From Cherax quadricarinatus (taxonomy: Eukaryota > Arthropoda > Malacostraca > Decapoda > Parastacidae), in NCBI RefSeq assembly GCF_038502225.1, contig NC_091298.1, positions 30,693,833 through 30,757,832 on the forward strand: 64,000 bases of DNA, in the 5' to 3' direction. Of the stretch, positions 11,835 to 22,597 are shown piece after piece (the stretch's first letter is position 1; each line of letters starts with the position of its first letter). Below the pieces are notes generated by a model that did not search any database, was not told the DNA's origin, and worked only from the letters and a program-made list of their open reading frames with translations. Position numbers and translations under genes: made by a program.

Positions 11835-12025
11835 ACCTGTCAGTTGTACCAAGCAGTGTGTTGGTGAGACTGACTGACTCACCTGTCAGTTGTAGCTAGC
11901 AGTGTGTTGGTGAGACTGACTCACCTGTCAGTTGTTCTTAGCAGTGTGTTTGTGAGACTGATTGACTCACTTGTCAGTTGTACCAAGCAGTGTGTTGGTG
12001 AGACTGACTCACCTGTCAGTTGCAC
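11835..12025. repeat. Alternating 46/42-bp tandem repeat
   Basis: ACCTGTCAGTTG-type units start at about 11835, 11881, 11923, 11969 and 12011. Spacing alternates 46, 42, 46, 42 because GACT is present or absent in the tract GACTGACTGACTC. This is a small higher-order pattern. Confidence 0.85.
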
Positions 12026-12034
12026 CTAGTTGAT

Positions 12035-12370
12035 AGCTTCAGAGACATGCTAGAGACACTTGTGCATCTGAGTATCTTTATTGCTTAAACGTTTCGCCAG
12101 CTAATGTCTTCCTCAATCCAATACAGAGAAGAATAGTGGAAGATGAGAAGTTTGAGGTAATCAGTCCCTCTGCCTGGAGACGAATTGTTCAGGCAATAAA
12201 TTTTGATAAAAGTAAAGCATATTCACGGATAAGGGAACCAGTTGCAGTGGTCGTCACCGGTGGAAAAATCCACTAGTGGAAGTAGGTCATGCCTATAAGT
12301 TAGAGAAGCGTTGAAGAATTTCCTGTACTGAGATGCTAACATACATTTCGGGATCTTGATACAGGGAATT
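12035..12370 (+). mobile_element. Diverged Penelope-like (hammerhead-bearing) repeat fragment
   Basis: The stretch aligns by eye with the 61.5-kb element. It shares GAGTATCTTTATTG, AACGTTTCGCC, GAGGTAATCAGTCCCTC, GTGGAAGTAGGTC and a downstream GAAGAATT block in the same order. On the minus strand 12118-12088 reads ATTGAGGA, a hairpin segment, then GGCGAAACG, a degraded form of the hammerhead core. No TSD was found. Confidence 0.65.
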
Positions 12371-12595
12371 CTTAGGCATTGTTGTCTTGGCTTCATTTTT
12401 CTGTTTATTATAACATTAAGACTTTACACTTGTCCATATTGAACTGCATCTGCCACTTTACAGACCATGACATTAATTTGTCAAAATTTTCTTGAAGTTC
12501 AGTGGCATTTTTCTCAGAATTTATTATTCAGCCTATTGTTGTATCATCTGCGAATATACTCATGTCACTTGTTCTTAAAACACCCTTAGTGACTG
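12371..12595 (-). pseudogene. LINE reverse-transcriptase fragment
   Basis: On the minus strand the sequence codes MSIFADDTTIG, an intact RT motif C with FADD, then about 50 residues ending WQMQFNMDKCKVL, the usual sequence after motif C in CR1-like LINEs. One in-frame stop follows TTIG. Both ends are truncated. It belongs to a different family from A, which has FADDVKL. Confidence 0.8.
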
Positions 12596-12684
12596 CTCTC
12601 CATTCAGTTTTTATCCCATTTTTGCAGGTTCTTTATTTTCTATCCTTCAGCCGCCTCGATCACTTATGACACTAAGCTTGACTC

Positions 12685-13345
12685 TATCATCGTACTGATT
12701 CTATGTCATCATTGAGGGCTCTTGACTTATATAATGACTCTAACAAGATGCTCATTGGAGAAGCCAGGAATAGATACTCAAAAATCCGGGAAAAAGAAAT
12801 CAATGTACAATTACTATGGATCCCATCACATATCGGATTACTCCTTCATGATAAAGTTAATATGTTAGCCAAGAAAAGTACCCTGAAGGAGAATGTAAAA
12901 TATAACTTCGGTATATCTGTGTCTAGCATTAGGAATAATATTAGGAGAGAAATAAATAATGAAAATGAATGTTATAGGAATGCAATTAGAAGTCTGAGTA
13001 GATCTATAACCCACTATGATAACATGAACGTAGATAAGTATGTTTATGGAGCAACTTGCAATGTGAACAGACTGACTGATGTTGTAGTTGCCAGGCTTAG
13101 GCTTGGTTACAAGTACTTCTGGCAGTTTGGGAGACACGCACATGATGATCAAACCAAATGTAAATTATGTGGTCAGGCATACGGTCACTGTCTTGAACAC
13201 TGTGGGCTTAACTGTTCACTTGCTGAGGAATATAGAGATAGTATAATAACCTATGTGACATGTCAAGATATCTTATTAACGAAAATAAGCCTCTTCAAGG
13301 GGGCTCCTTGGCGTGGAGAAGAGGCTCTTGGTCTAAGGAATTAGA
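12685..13345 (+). pseudogene. LINE ORF2 C-terminus: RNase H domain and tail, 5'-truncated
   Basis: The open frame runs through 12703-13344 and extends upstream to include TDSMSSLRAL (from about 12693), the RNase H motif with its catalytic Asp. WIPSHIG follows near 12820, and DKVNMLAK near 12850 has Asn where an Asp is usual. The tail holds RLRLGYKYFW and a CKLCGQAYGHCLEHC cysteine-histidine cluster, both typical of LINE C-termini with an RNase H domain. RNase H would remove template RNA after target-primed copying. The rest of the ORF2 is missing, so this is a 5'-truncated insertion or the 3' remnant of a neighbour. Confidence 0.8.
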
Positions 13346-13866
13346 CCTTTGGGTCTCCTTCCTCAGACCGAACCTACTTAACTCCTAATCCCCCATTCCC
13401 TATCCCATCATCCCCATCTCCCCTTTCCCTTTCCTCCCCCCTCCAACCCTCCCTTTTATTCATCCCGTTTGTAGCCTCTGGGGACCTCCCCTCTGGCATT
13501 ACAGTTTCTAGGTAGGGGGAAGTGTGCCAGGGTTCATCTCACTCCGTGGAGTTCCCTGGGTGTGGTGTAGTTTGCCGTGGAATCTGGATTATGTGGAGGC
13601 GCCCTGCTCCCTTCCTGGATTTCCGGGAGGTGAGGCAAGGTGTCCTGCAAGTGACGAGTGTATCTCCAGAGGCTGCCTGTCGGTTCTGGGAGGTGGCAGC
13701 CAAAGGACGTATGCTTTGTGGTGGGTTTCCGACTGCCCTCCCTTTTGTCCGCCGAGGTGGCTAGGTAGCTGTGAGATTGGTTTTCGGATCGCCCCCAGCC
13801 TCAGATTGGGCCGCCTGCGGTCCTACGCTTAAACATTCCAGACCATTTGATGACGATGGTTCTTAG
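13346..13866 (+). other. C-rich spacer and probable 5' leader of LINE D
   Basis: A C-rich stretch (13380-13470) follows the RNase H fragment. From about 13521 the sequence is G+C-rich and leads into the LINE D ORF1 ATG at 13867, so it may be its 5' untranslated region. The boundary is not visible. Confidence 0.4.
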
Positions 13867-15207
13867 ATGTCTGCTCATTCCACCCAGAAACGACCTACAT
13901 GGCACCCACTTCCTATATGCACCACGTTTACAAGTACGCAATGGATCAAATTCTTTTCCCTACAACCGACATCTCCAACTGATTATCTTTCAGATCATAG
14001 CATTGATAAAGCTCTTTTACGACACATTGACCAAAATATATCCTTTCACGCTCTTCAAAGCGGTGTGCTCATCATTACAGTTCAGAATGCAGAACAAGCA
14101 CGTTGATCTTTTCCATCTTATTGCCATTGATAACATTCCTATCACAGTTCACAAGCACACTACTCTTGCAGTGGTACGGTGGTTTTACCACTTACTATTG
14201 TACAGTGTTATTATCTGTCTTGCGGTGATGATATATTGGAACAATTAACCCTTCAGGACCTTCCAATTCTCAAAATGGATACATATGTCCTACTCGCTCG
14301 TGGGAGAAGGCACTTTTCCAGTAACAATGCTCGCTTAACCATTGACTGCCATGAACTCCCGTCCTCTCTTTATATCGCAGGTTATAGCCTAGGGGTCTGT
14401 AAAGTGGTCGCTACACTCCAACAAAGTCGAAATTGCTGGTGCTTCAGACATCTCACTAAATACTGCAGGTCTGGAGTGGAGTGCTCTGTCTGTGGTGCCG
14501 TGGATCATGTTGATGCATTTTGCAGTCTTCCCCCACTTGTCTTAATTGCAATGAAACTCATCCTTCTTTTTCCCGCCTATGTCAGGTCTATCTTAATGAA
14601 CAAGAAATCCGTTGTCTTAAGGAGAGTGAAGGCCTTAATTATGATCTCTCGGCTCGGCCTTCAGAGGAATCTTCCTCGTGTTCCTTATTCTCGAGTAGCT
14701 TGGAGACCTCCAACCTTGACAGTTCCCCCGCCTACCAGCTCCTTTTCCGGGATAACCCCTGTCTCTAATTCTTTTGTGGTTTTACCCTCTGAAACCCCCA
14801 CCTCCGTACCGCTACCTACTTCTACTTATTCATCTCGCCCACTAGTTTCTCAGTCTGAGAGGCCTGGCAAGCCTGCACCTTCTTCGTGCCTATCACCTTC
14901 GAAGTTGAACCTGTCTCCTAAACCCAAGACTCTTCGCATTCCTCCGGTGCTTACAGTTCCCCAACAGTTCTCCTTTTCGGCCTTGTTGTCTAGTTCTCAC
15001 CCCCTTTCTAACTCTCACACGAAGGTGGAGGTTCATCCCCCCGTCGTATGGTCCCCTCTTCTTCTGTGCCCTCAGACTTCTCCCCCAGTCCCCTTCCAAC
15101 CTCCTCCTCCTGTTCTACCACAGGACTCTTCTTTCCCTTCCAGCGTATCTCTCCAGGTTCATACTTTCCTCCCCTCTCAGACATCTGTGGTTTCCTCCAT
15201 AGTTTAA
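13867..15207 (+). pseudogene. LINE D ORF1 (gag-like, CCHC zinc knuckles), frameshifted
   Basis: The start ATG is taken at 13867 because the N-terminal segment (SDHSIDKALLRHI) is in good frame from there. The reading frame shifts near 14100-14180 and continues at 14179-15207. Cysteine/histidine clusters occur near 14430-14525 (CWCFRHLTKYC, CSVCGAVDHVDAFC) and, in another frame, near 14537-14580 (CLNCNETHPSFSRLC), matching the three-knuckle layout of I/Jockey ORF1 proteins. A Ser/Pro-rich tail follows. ORF1 proteins of this kind bind element RNA. At least two frameshifts make this copy inactive. Confidence 0.75.
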
Positions 15208-15629
15208 CCGATCTCTACTTGCTCTACCCTACCTGTCTCTGAAGTTATGGTATCGGCATCTTCCTTGTCCGCTGAAACACTTGACACCATCTCCAACTAT
15301 ATTGTGGAAACGAAACCCTCTATGGACACCGGTGCACCTCCTTCTGCCCCTGCTTGTTTTTCACAACCCTCGCAGCAATCTTTTCCATCGCAGCATTCTG
15401 CTTCCTTGTTGCTCACATGGTTTCCGTTGCCCCCACACGTTGACTTCACTGACCCTACTGACGTCCTTTTGTCCCAGATATTCCATTGTATTTACACGGT
15501 TCATGTATTTCAGAATGTGAAACGGTCAAGTTTCTTGGCTTGCTCTTCAGTCGCCGGTTGACATGGAAACCTCACATTTCCTCTTTGATTTTATCACTTC
15601 TCATTGTTGGCATACCTATTTTTGTGAAT

Positions 15630-16705
15630 AATGACTTATTTACAATGGAATATTCGTAGGTACAGGGGTAATCAGGGAGAGCTCCAGTATGTGTCATGTT
15701 ACAAGAACCTAAAGTTCGCTCAGCGGTTATCTGTCCCGTTTCGGTCTACGTCCTGTTGCATTCTTTTGATCCCTTTCCTGATGAAACTTCTAATGAGTGT
15801 GCTTCCTGTGCACATTGGTATACCGTTTCAACAGGTGTTTGTTCTTTCTCAGATGCATTATACTGATGCCCGTATTTATTTGCACAGGTGGTATACAGTT
15901 TGCTCTCTGTATCTCTCCCCTTCCTGTGCATTCCGGATATTACGGTCTTGATCTCTTCTCTGCCGCTGCCCATCTTGTTGTTAAGTGATTTTAACGCTCA
16001 TCATCTTTGGGGAGGGTCCCCATTGTGACTTTCGTGATGATCAGTTGGAGAATCTTTTCACTTCTCATCCTCTTCATGTTTTAGATACGGGTGCTCCCAC
16101 ATATTTTGACTCACACTAGTCTCTCTCTTGCAATGATCTTTCTATCTGTTCCTCGTCAGTCACACTTGATTACGCCTGCTCTGTTCTCCCGGATTTGCAC
16201 GACAGTGATCACTTTCCTATTATTCTTACTTCTACTACGTGTTCCCGACAGCTTCGTAGTCCCCTTTGGCCATTTGGACGAGCGAACTGGGACTTATACA
16301 CTCATCTTACCGCTTTTTGTGAGGACCCTTCTTTGTCCTCTATTGATGAGCTGGTGCATCAGTTTTCAACCTCAGTTTTGACTGCAGCATCACGTTCTAT
16401 TCCTCAAACCTCAGGCAGACATTCTCAGACATGGGTGCCTTGGTGGTCTGCGTGTGCCCGTGCAGTGCGTTTAAAACGTGCTGCGTGGGGCCGTTATCGA
16501 TATAATCAGACCGCAGATCGTCTTTTGGATTTTAAGCGGGCAAGGGCAGTCGCTCGCCGTGTCATACGTGATGCTAAACACGCTTATTGGCAAGACTACG
16601 TTACTACCATCGCTACCTCGACTTCCTCTATGTGTGCGGTTTGGAAGAAGGTATGGAAGTTGTGTGGCAAGTACACTCCGGACCCAGCTCCCGTTTTGCG
16701 GGTGC
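15630..16705 (+). pseudogene. LINE D ORF2: endonuclease and linker, broken and lacking RT
   Basis: The start-like MTYLQWNIRRYRGN at 15631 matches the beginning of Jockey-type ORF2 endonucleases. LLLSDFNAHHLWGG near 15977-16018 is the GDFNAH motif (G changed to S) and HDSDHFPI near 16198 is the terminal SDH motif. The linker (16195-16700) contains CARAVRLKRAAWGRY, typical of the endonuclease-RT spacer. At least three frameshifts or stops separate these blocks. The sequence breaks off at 16705. Confidence 0.8.
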
Positions 16706-17158
16706 AAAGTGCAAAGATTTGCAACAAGAGTAGTCCCAGAGCTAAGGGGTATTTCCTACAAAGAGAGGTTAAGGCAACTCAATCTGACGACACTAGAGGA
16801 CAGGAGAGATAGGGAAGACATGATAACAACGTATAAAATAATGAGAGGAATTGATAAGGTGAACAAGGCATAATATTTCAGAGATGGGATACTGGAACTA
16901 GGGGACACAAGTTGAAAGCTTAGAGAAGTCATATGGATTTTAGAAAGTATTTCTTCAGGATTAGAGTTGTCAGGGAATGGAACAATCTGGAGAGTGAATT
17001 AGTGGAAGCAGGATCCATACATAGCTTCAATAAGAGGTACCATAAAGTTCATGGAGCAGAAAATGCGAGTGGACCTAGAAGCGCCCAGCGAAGAGGCGGG
17101 GCCTGGAACTATGAATCGAAACCTGTAACCACAAATAGATGAGTACAAATGGGAGAGC
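16706..17158 (+). mobile_element. LINE family A, copy A2 (5'-truncated 3' end)
   Basis: It starts at AAAGTGCAAAGATTTGC, equivalent to 2196 in A1, and runs through the family C-terminus and 3' tail to GATGAGTACA, where (CA)n begins. The coding part has several lesions, including TAA/TAG stops around 16810-16925. It directly abuts LINE D on the left. Confidence 0.88.
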
Positions 17159-17161
17159 GTG

Positions 17162-17254
<93 letters not shown>
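17159..17254. repeat. (CA)n microsatellite at the 3' end of LINE A2
   Basis: About 90 bp of pure CA directly continues the LINE A 3' terminus. Confidence 0.97.
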
Positions 17255-17255
<1 letters not shown>

Positions 17256-17748
17256 GAAATTCGTAAACATTATCTCAGACAGGAACAAGACTTAAACACG
17301 TACACATACATTAGTATACAGTCGCACAAGAAGCATAAAAACACAAAGAGAATCGAATATGTTGCCTCCCTCCTCTACCTCCTCCTGTGAGCGACGTTTC
17401 GGTGAAAGGAATTCGTAAGACTTAAAACAAAGATGATAAGGGAGAGTACAGGAAGCGAAACAGAAGATCAGAAACAGCAAGAAACTAATGATGAACAAAA
17501 ATATTCACAGGGCAAACAAAAAACAAGCAAAAACTAAAGGAGAGAGGCAGATGTGGGCCAGGAAGGTCAAACACTGACGCTGAAGGATAACTTTCTTATT
17601 TTACTGACCTTGACCTACCAGTTTTTACTTTCCTACAAAATTGTAAAGAGTTCTCAAGTCTCAGATATTTATATATTACTCTTGGGAGAAGATGATGAAA
17701 CAGAAGATGGAGGACCTCTGTGAGTCCTTAACCACCAGGAGCTGAGGC

Positions 17749-17798
<50 letters not shown>

Positions 17799-18434
17799 TC
17801 GTTACTTAAGTGCATCATGTGTACACACTAAACAATGAAGTGTTACAAGGAAAACTTTTGACACTTCTGTAAGGTAAAGTATGTTGTTGATAGGACAGAG
17901 GAAGGTTCTCGCTGTGTCAAGTGGAGCACCCAGCATGAAGTTCCTCTCCAGAGACTAATGAGGCGGGACTGAGGTGTATGCCGTGGCAAGTAAGATTACG
18001 AAGTCTTTCCTTGACAAGAAGCTCCGAAATAAGAAATGGGAAGAGTAGAAATTAGAAGATATTACAGTCCAAACTTTGGTTTTCTAGAGGAATAGTAGGA
18101 CCATACTACTATATCACTGAAGGATTCTCCACTGCATTAAACAAGGGGGAAAAATACCATATTGCATTCTATTTATAATATTTTTAATTACTGTACTCCA
18201 GGTAGTCCGTACCTAACCAGACATCCTCTGTAGATCCGAGAGTTCTGGCTGGATTATAATGATCACTGCCTCCAGTGAACTGTGGCTAGCAGACTCTTCT
18301 CTTTATAAAGTATTTGTCTAGGTGATTCATGAAGGGCTAAATTCTGCCAATGGTTAGATTACAAATTTCGAGCTGGAGACACCTGGCAGCTGGGGACACC
18401 TGGAAAATAATACGCTGTTAATATTAGCAAATTT
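17255..18434. other. Spacer with a (CT)n tract
   Basis: (CT)n lies at about 17751-17797. The remainder has no recognisable gene. A lone GACGTTTCGGTG near 17389 resembles the 3' half of the hammerhead motif but lacks the other half. Confidence 0.5.
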
Positions 18435-20035
18435 GTGTTGAAACAAGTTTTTTTTTCTTTTTGCGTTAAAGCAAGTTTACAGCCCAGATGCCAATTTATT
18501 GTTTTCAAGCAAGTTTGTTTTTCTCAGGCAAATTTGTTGTGTTGGAGAAAGTTTGTGTTGAAGCACGACTGTTGTACTGAAGGACTGCTGTGTTTGGTCA
18601 AACTGTTGAAGCAAGTTTGTTTTGTTCAAAGGAAATTCGATTTAACAAGCAAGTTTCTTTTTATTTCTTCAAGCAAGTGTGTTATGTAGAAGCAAGTTTT
18701 CTTAGTTCAGTCTTTTACTCTGTGATGGATGGGTATTAAAAACTTGCCTTAGGAAGAAAGTTCTTAAAACCTGCCTCATGAAGAAAGTTCTTAAAACCTG
18801 CTTCAGGAAGAAAGCCCATAAAACTATAACTTTAGAAATAAGTGCTTGAAACCCTGACTCTAGACGCAAGACACTATAACATTATCTCTATAGGCAAGCT
18901 TCTGAAAGCACATCTCTAGAAATAACACGCCGAAACCGTAACTAAGTAAGGCCCTGAAACCCTAACTCAGGAAGCAAGATCTTAAAACCCTAACTGTGGA
19001 AGCAAGACTTTGAAACCTTGTGTAAGACCTTGAAACCCTGTCTGTGGAAGCAAGATTTTGAAACCTTGTGTAAGCAAGACTTTGAAACCTTGTGTAAGCA
19101 AGACTTTGAAACCCTTTCTGTGGAAACAAGATTTTGAAACCCTGTGTAAGCAAGACCTTGAAACCCTAACTCTGTAAGCAATACCTTGAAACCCAAGACC
19201 TTAAAATCCTAACTGTGTAAGCAAGACCTTGAAACCCAGTCTGTGGAAGCAAGACCTAGAATCCCTAACTGTGGAAGCAAGACCTTGAAAGCCTAACTGT
19301 GGAAGCAAGACCCTGAAAGCCTAACTGTGGAAGGAAGACCTTGAAAGCGTAACTGAAACACTAACTCAGAAAGCAAGACTTTGAAACCCTAACTCAGGGA
19401 ACAATATCCTTAAATTGAAACTTTGGACAAGAATACCTGTAACCTTGCTTCTAGAATGAAGCCTCTTGAAACCTGACCTTATAACCTGGTTTCGAGACCA
19501 CAACAATATAAGAACGCTGCCTCTTGAACCATATTCCTTTAAACCAGTTACTAGGCGAACTTCTGATACATGTTTTGAAATCTTCACTAAAACTCTTCAT
19601 AAATCAGGTTAAAGAATCAAATTTCTTGAAAAATTAGCCTCTAGGAACTCATTTCTAGAATCTTGCATATTAACTACTGGAAGATAATCTTCGGAAATTA
19701 ATTTCATAGAAGTTAGCCTCTGGATAACAACTTCATGGGGAAAGCCTCTGGAAGCTCACTTCTTGAAACTAGTTTCAAGATTCAACCTTTGGAAGGTAAC
19801 CTCTGGAATCCAGTTTTTTCACAGAGAGAGCTTCTGGAAGCTTACCTTTCAAAACCAACTTCACTGAGAAAAACTAGATAATGTCTGAAAACTAGCTTCA
19901 TGGACTAAGCCTCTGGAAACTGTCCTCTAGATACCAACTTCCTGGAAAAAGTCTCTTCAAGATAATGTCAAGAAACTAACATTAGGGAATCAAAGTCTGG
20001 AAGCTAGCATCTGAATATTTAGCTCTTCACCTCAG
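18435..20035. repeat. Degenerate satellite of about 25-30-bp units
   Basis: AAGCAAGTTTGTTxTGTT-like units (18435-18715) give way to units built on AAGCAAGACCTTGAAACCCTAACTGTGG (about 18720-19400). These fade into CTCTGGAAxCTxxCTTC-like units (19400-20030). Unit length and sequence drift gradually, so it looks like one old, decayed tandem array. Short ORFs inside reflect the repeat. Confidence 0.75.
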
Positions 20036-20525
20036 AAAGTAGGATGAATGATGGACGTCTGAGGCTGTGGCACCAAGGGTCGTCACTACGTTATTGTTTT
20101 CCTGGGCTCAGGTTTCCTCTCATTGCTAGGATGAGCTTCGAGAGCACATTATTTGCCGGTCATACTCTAGCCAGTTTATGTAACCAGCGACTGCACGTTA
20201 ATGTTCCGTTCTAGGCTGACTGAAACGCGAGGAATGAGACACTTGTGCAACTTGTCGATTTTCTAAATCAGTGATGTTGAATTGAAACTCACCGTTTACG
20301 TAAAGTGTGTCAGTAATGTGAAGCAATTATACAAAGCATTTCGCTACCCAAGTATTTTGGCATGTACTGTTTGTTCTGTATTTTACATGTAAAAAGTTTC
20401 GTGGGCATACTGTCACGCGGCTCTGTCCCAGAATAGGCCTTCTGATTGAAGTGTAAACCAGGTAGAAAAGGGAAAGCTAGGTAGAAAAGGGAAACCAGAT
20501 AGAAACATGTAAGCCGAACTAAAAA
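20036..20525. other. No recognisable feature
   Basis: Unique-looking sequence without ORFs or repeats that I recognise. Confidence 0.5.
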
Positions 20526-20527
20526 GA

Positions 20528-20650
20528 GTATGCAAGCAACATTTGGTTTTCCCAGGCGGTTACCCCATTCAAGTACTCGCCAAAGCCAACGTTGCTTAAT
20601 TTGGCTGATGGGACGAGAAGTGGTGCGCTCACAGTGGTTAGTCAGGTTTT
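20528..20650 (-). pseudogene. 5S rRNA-derived sequence
   Basis: On the minus strand the stretch follows animal 5S rRNA almost end to end. It has TTCTCGTCCCATCAGCC (functional 5S: TTCTCGTCCGATCACCG), then AATTAAGCAACGTTGGC (5S: AGTTAAGCAACGTCGGGC), then AGTACTTGAATGGGG and CCGCCTGGGAAAACC (5S: AGTACTTGGATGGGTGACCGCCTGGGAA). The 5' third is more diverged. The internal promoter boxes are roughly preserved. Substitutions and one inserted G suggest a pseudogene or the head of a 5S-derived SINE rather than a working gene. Confidence 0.85.
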
Positions 20651-21038
20651 AATTTCGATGTTTTAGTAATAAATTTTCTTTCATGACTTTTTTACGTAGA
20701 TGTGAGGCATTTATTAAATGGCTCACTTATTGGAGCTATTTAAATGATTAATCACATACTCTACCATTAGCTTCTTTTTCTAGGTTATTTTTTTTAACTT
20801 AAAACGAGATGTGATGAATACATAGTAGTACACTACATGGTAGAAAAGTTCACGGTAGTACATGAGATAGTAATATTACATGAAAACCTGAAAGGTCTAT
20901 ATCTAGGATGCCATATGAGGAAATAAAATAGTCTGTATATCGTTATTTTTATATAGACGAATGAGGTCAAAACAGCAGCATCGAAGACGCTGACAGAATG
21001 AAAGGTTGGTGAAGATTACCGAGCAGTGATCAAAAAGA
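20651..21038. other. No recognisable feature, AT-rich
   Basis: Short repeated TAGTA words occur near 20820-20870. Otherwise nothing is recognisable. Confidence 0.45.
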
Positions 21039-21119
21039 CTCACGAAATCGTAATGACACGATTGCAAACAAACCATACCACGGGCGGGGTTAGAACCCAC
21101 GTCATTACGATTTCGTGAG
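21039..21119 (-). mobile_element. 3' part of a tRNA-derived SINE (family F), inverted
   Basis: On the minus strand it reads a box-B-like GGGTTCTAACCCC near 21083-21096, then GCCCGTGGTATGGTTTG, the same words that follow the tRNA-like head at 35095-35130. ACTCACGAAATCGTAATGAC at 21040-21059 and its reverse complement at 21100-21119 form a perfect 20-bp stem around this segment. Confidence 0.7.
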
Positions 21120-21345
21120 TTATGTTGACGGCTTTGAGGGGACTTGAGCTAGATTTCGTCACGGCCACGCCAGCTTGAGATTCGCCTGTAAAAACTTCCA
21201 TTTGTGGACACAGTGGTTCCTGTGCTTACCTTCCTGTGGTGTATAAATATACCTAGTTGGAAGAATCTTATTGTGGCTAGCTGGCTCACTGGCTAACGCG
21301 ACGGTCTGGAGTTTTGAGACTCTCTGAACGTGACGATCAGTTTGA
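21120..21345 (+). mobile_element. Composite tRNA-like SINE (family F), copy 1
   Basis: A leader of about 90 bp (GGCTTTGAGGGGACTTGAG..., GATTCGCCTGTAAAA) and AAATATACCTAGTT are followed by a tRNA-like head, GTGGCTAGCTGGCTCACTGG, near 21274-21330. The same order of blocks recurs at 60.2-60.4 kb, so this is a repeat family. The box-B half of the head is lost after CTCTCTGAACG. Confidence 0.7.
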
Positions 21346-22023
<678 letters not shown>

Positions 22024-22118
22024 GTGGCAACGTTTCGCTCTCCAGGAGCTTTATCAAGCCGTTACGAACAATACATGGACACAGAGGGTACATGTAGGCT
22101 TAAAGTGAGGTGTAAGAC
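22024..22118 (-). mobile_element. Penelope-like hammerhead arm, left member of an inverted pair
   Basis: On the minus strand 22057-22030 reads CTTGATAA, a GCTC/GAGC-type hairpin, then GAAACG, a close variant of the hammerhead core. The arm continues through AATACATGGACACAGAGG to GTGTAAGACACCATA. The reverse complement of the same arm lies at 22489-22597. Confidence 0.7.
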
Positions 22119-22124
22119 ACCATA

Positions 22125-22443
22125 TAATAAATAAATATCTTTATTTCTACAAGTATATGTACGAGGTATACAGGTCTAGCTGACATTAATGACATACTAC
22201 CATATAGAAAGCTGCTTGTTATGCAGAGCATTTCGAGAAGATTAGGTCAGTTTTGTCCCAGAATGAGACCCACACCAGTCGACTAACACCCAGCTACCGA
22301 TTTTATACTGATTGGTGAACAAGGACAGTAGGTGTCTTATGGAAACACGTCCCTAATGTTATACAGCCGTACTGGGGATCTGAAGTCCTGACTTCAGTGT
22401 GTGAGCTAAGTGCACTATCGATCGAGCTACAGGACACCTCGTT
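22125..22443 (-). mobile_element. tRNA-derived SINE, family 2 (shares body with SINE 1)
   Basis: On the minus strand a decayed tRNA-like head (22443 to about 22370, with CACACACTG and the weak box B GGACTTCAGATCCC) is followed by the body GTGTTAGTCGACTGGTGTGG, shared exactly with the SINE at 8.4-8.7 kb. The tail differs and ends in AAATAAAGATATTTATT near 22125-22145. It sits between two inverted hammerhead-like arms, so it inserted into that structure or was trapped by it. Confidence 0.8.
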
Positions 22444-22488
22444 GTGCAAGTAGTAGAAGTTATAAGGATACTACTTCTGCAACGATTC

Positions 22489-22597
22489 TATGGTGTCTTA
22501 CACCTCACTATATTCTTACTTGCACCTCTGTGTCCATGTATTGTTTGTAACGGCTTGACAATGCTCCTGTAGAGCGAAACTTTACCACAATAAAATG
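22489..22597 (+). mobile_element. Penelope-like hammerhead arm, right member of an inverted pair
   Basis: Plus strand 22554-22580 reads CTTGACAATGCTCCTGTAGA then GCGAAAC, a diverged hammerhead-like core. The arm from GGTGTCTTACACC to the core is the reverse complement of 22024-22118 with about 15 percent divergence. Confidence 0.7.

Larger units (their letters stand above)
13521..16705 (+). mobile_element. LINE family D (Jockey/I-like), 3'-truncated
   Basis: It carries a broken ORF1 with zinc-knuckle cysteines, a Ser/Pro-rich region, and an ORF2 endonuclease followed by the linker. It stops before any reverse transcriptase, where family A sequence begins at about 16706. LINEs usually lose their 5' end, so a missing 3' half implies a later deletion, recombination or template switch. 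Confidence 0.8.

Noticed and set aside
14179..15207. 342-codon Ser/Pro-rich protein as a host gene
   Set aside because: It lies in line with LINE D ORF1 zinc knuckles and the downstream endonuclease, so it is transposon-derived.
17385..17412. Further hammerhead-like site (GACGTTTCGGTG)
   Set aside because: Only the GAAAC half is present; no CTGATGA-like box at the expected distance.
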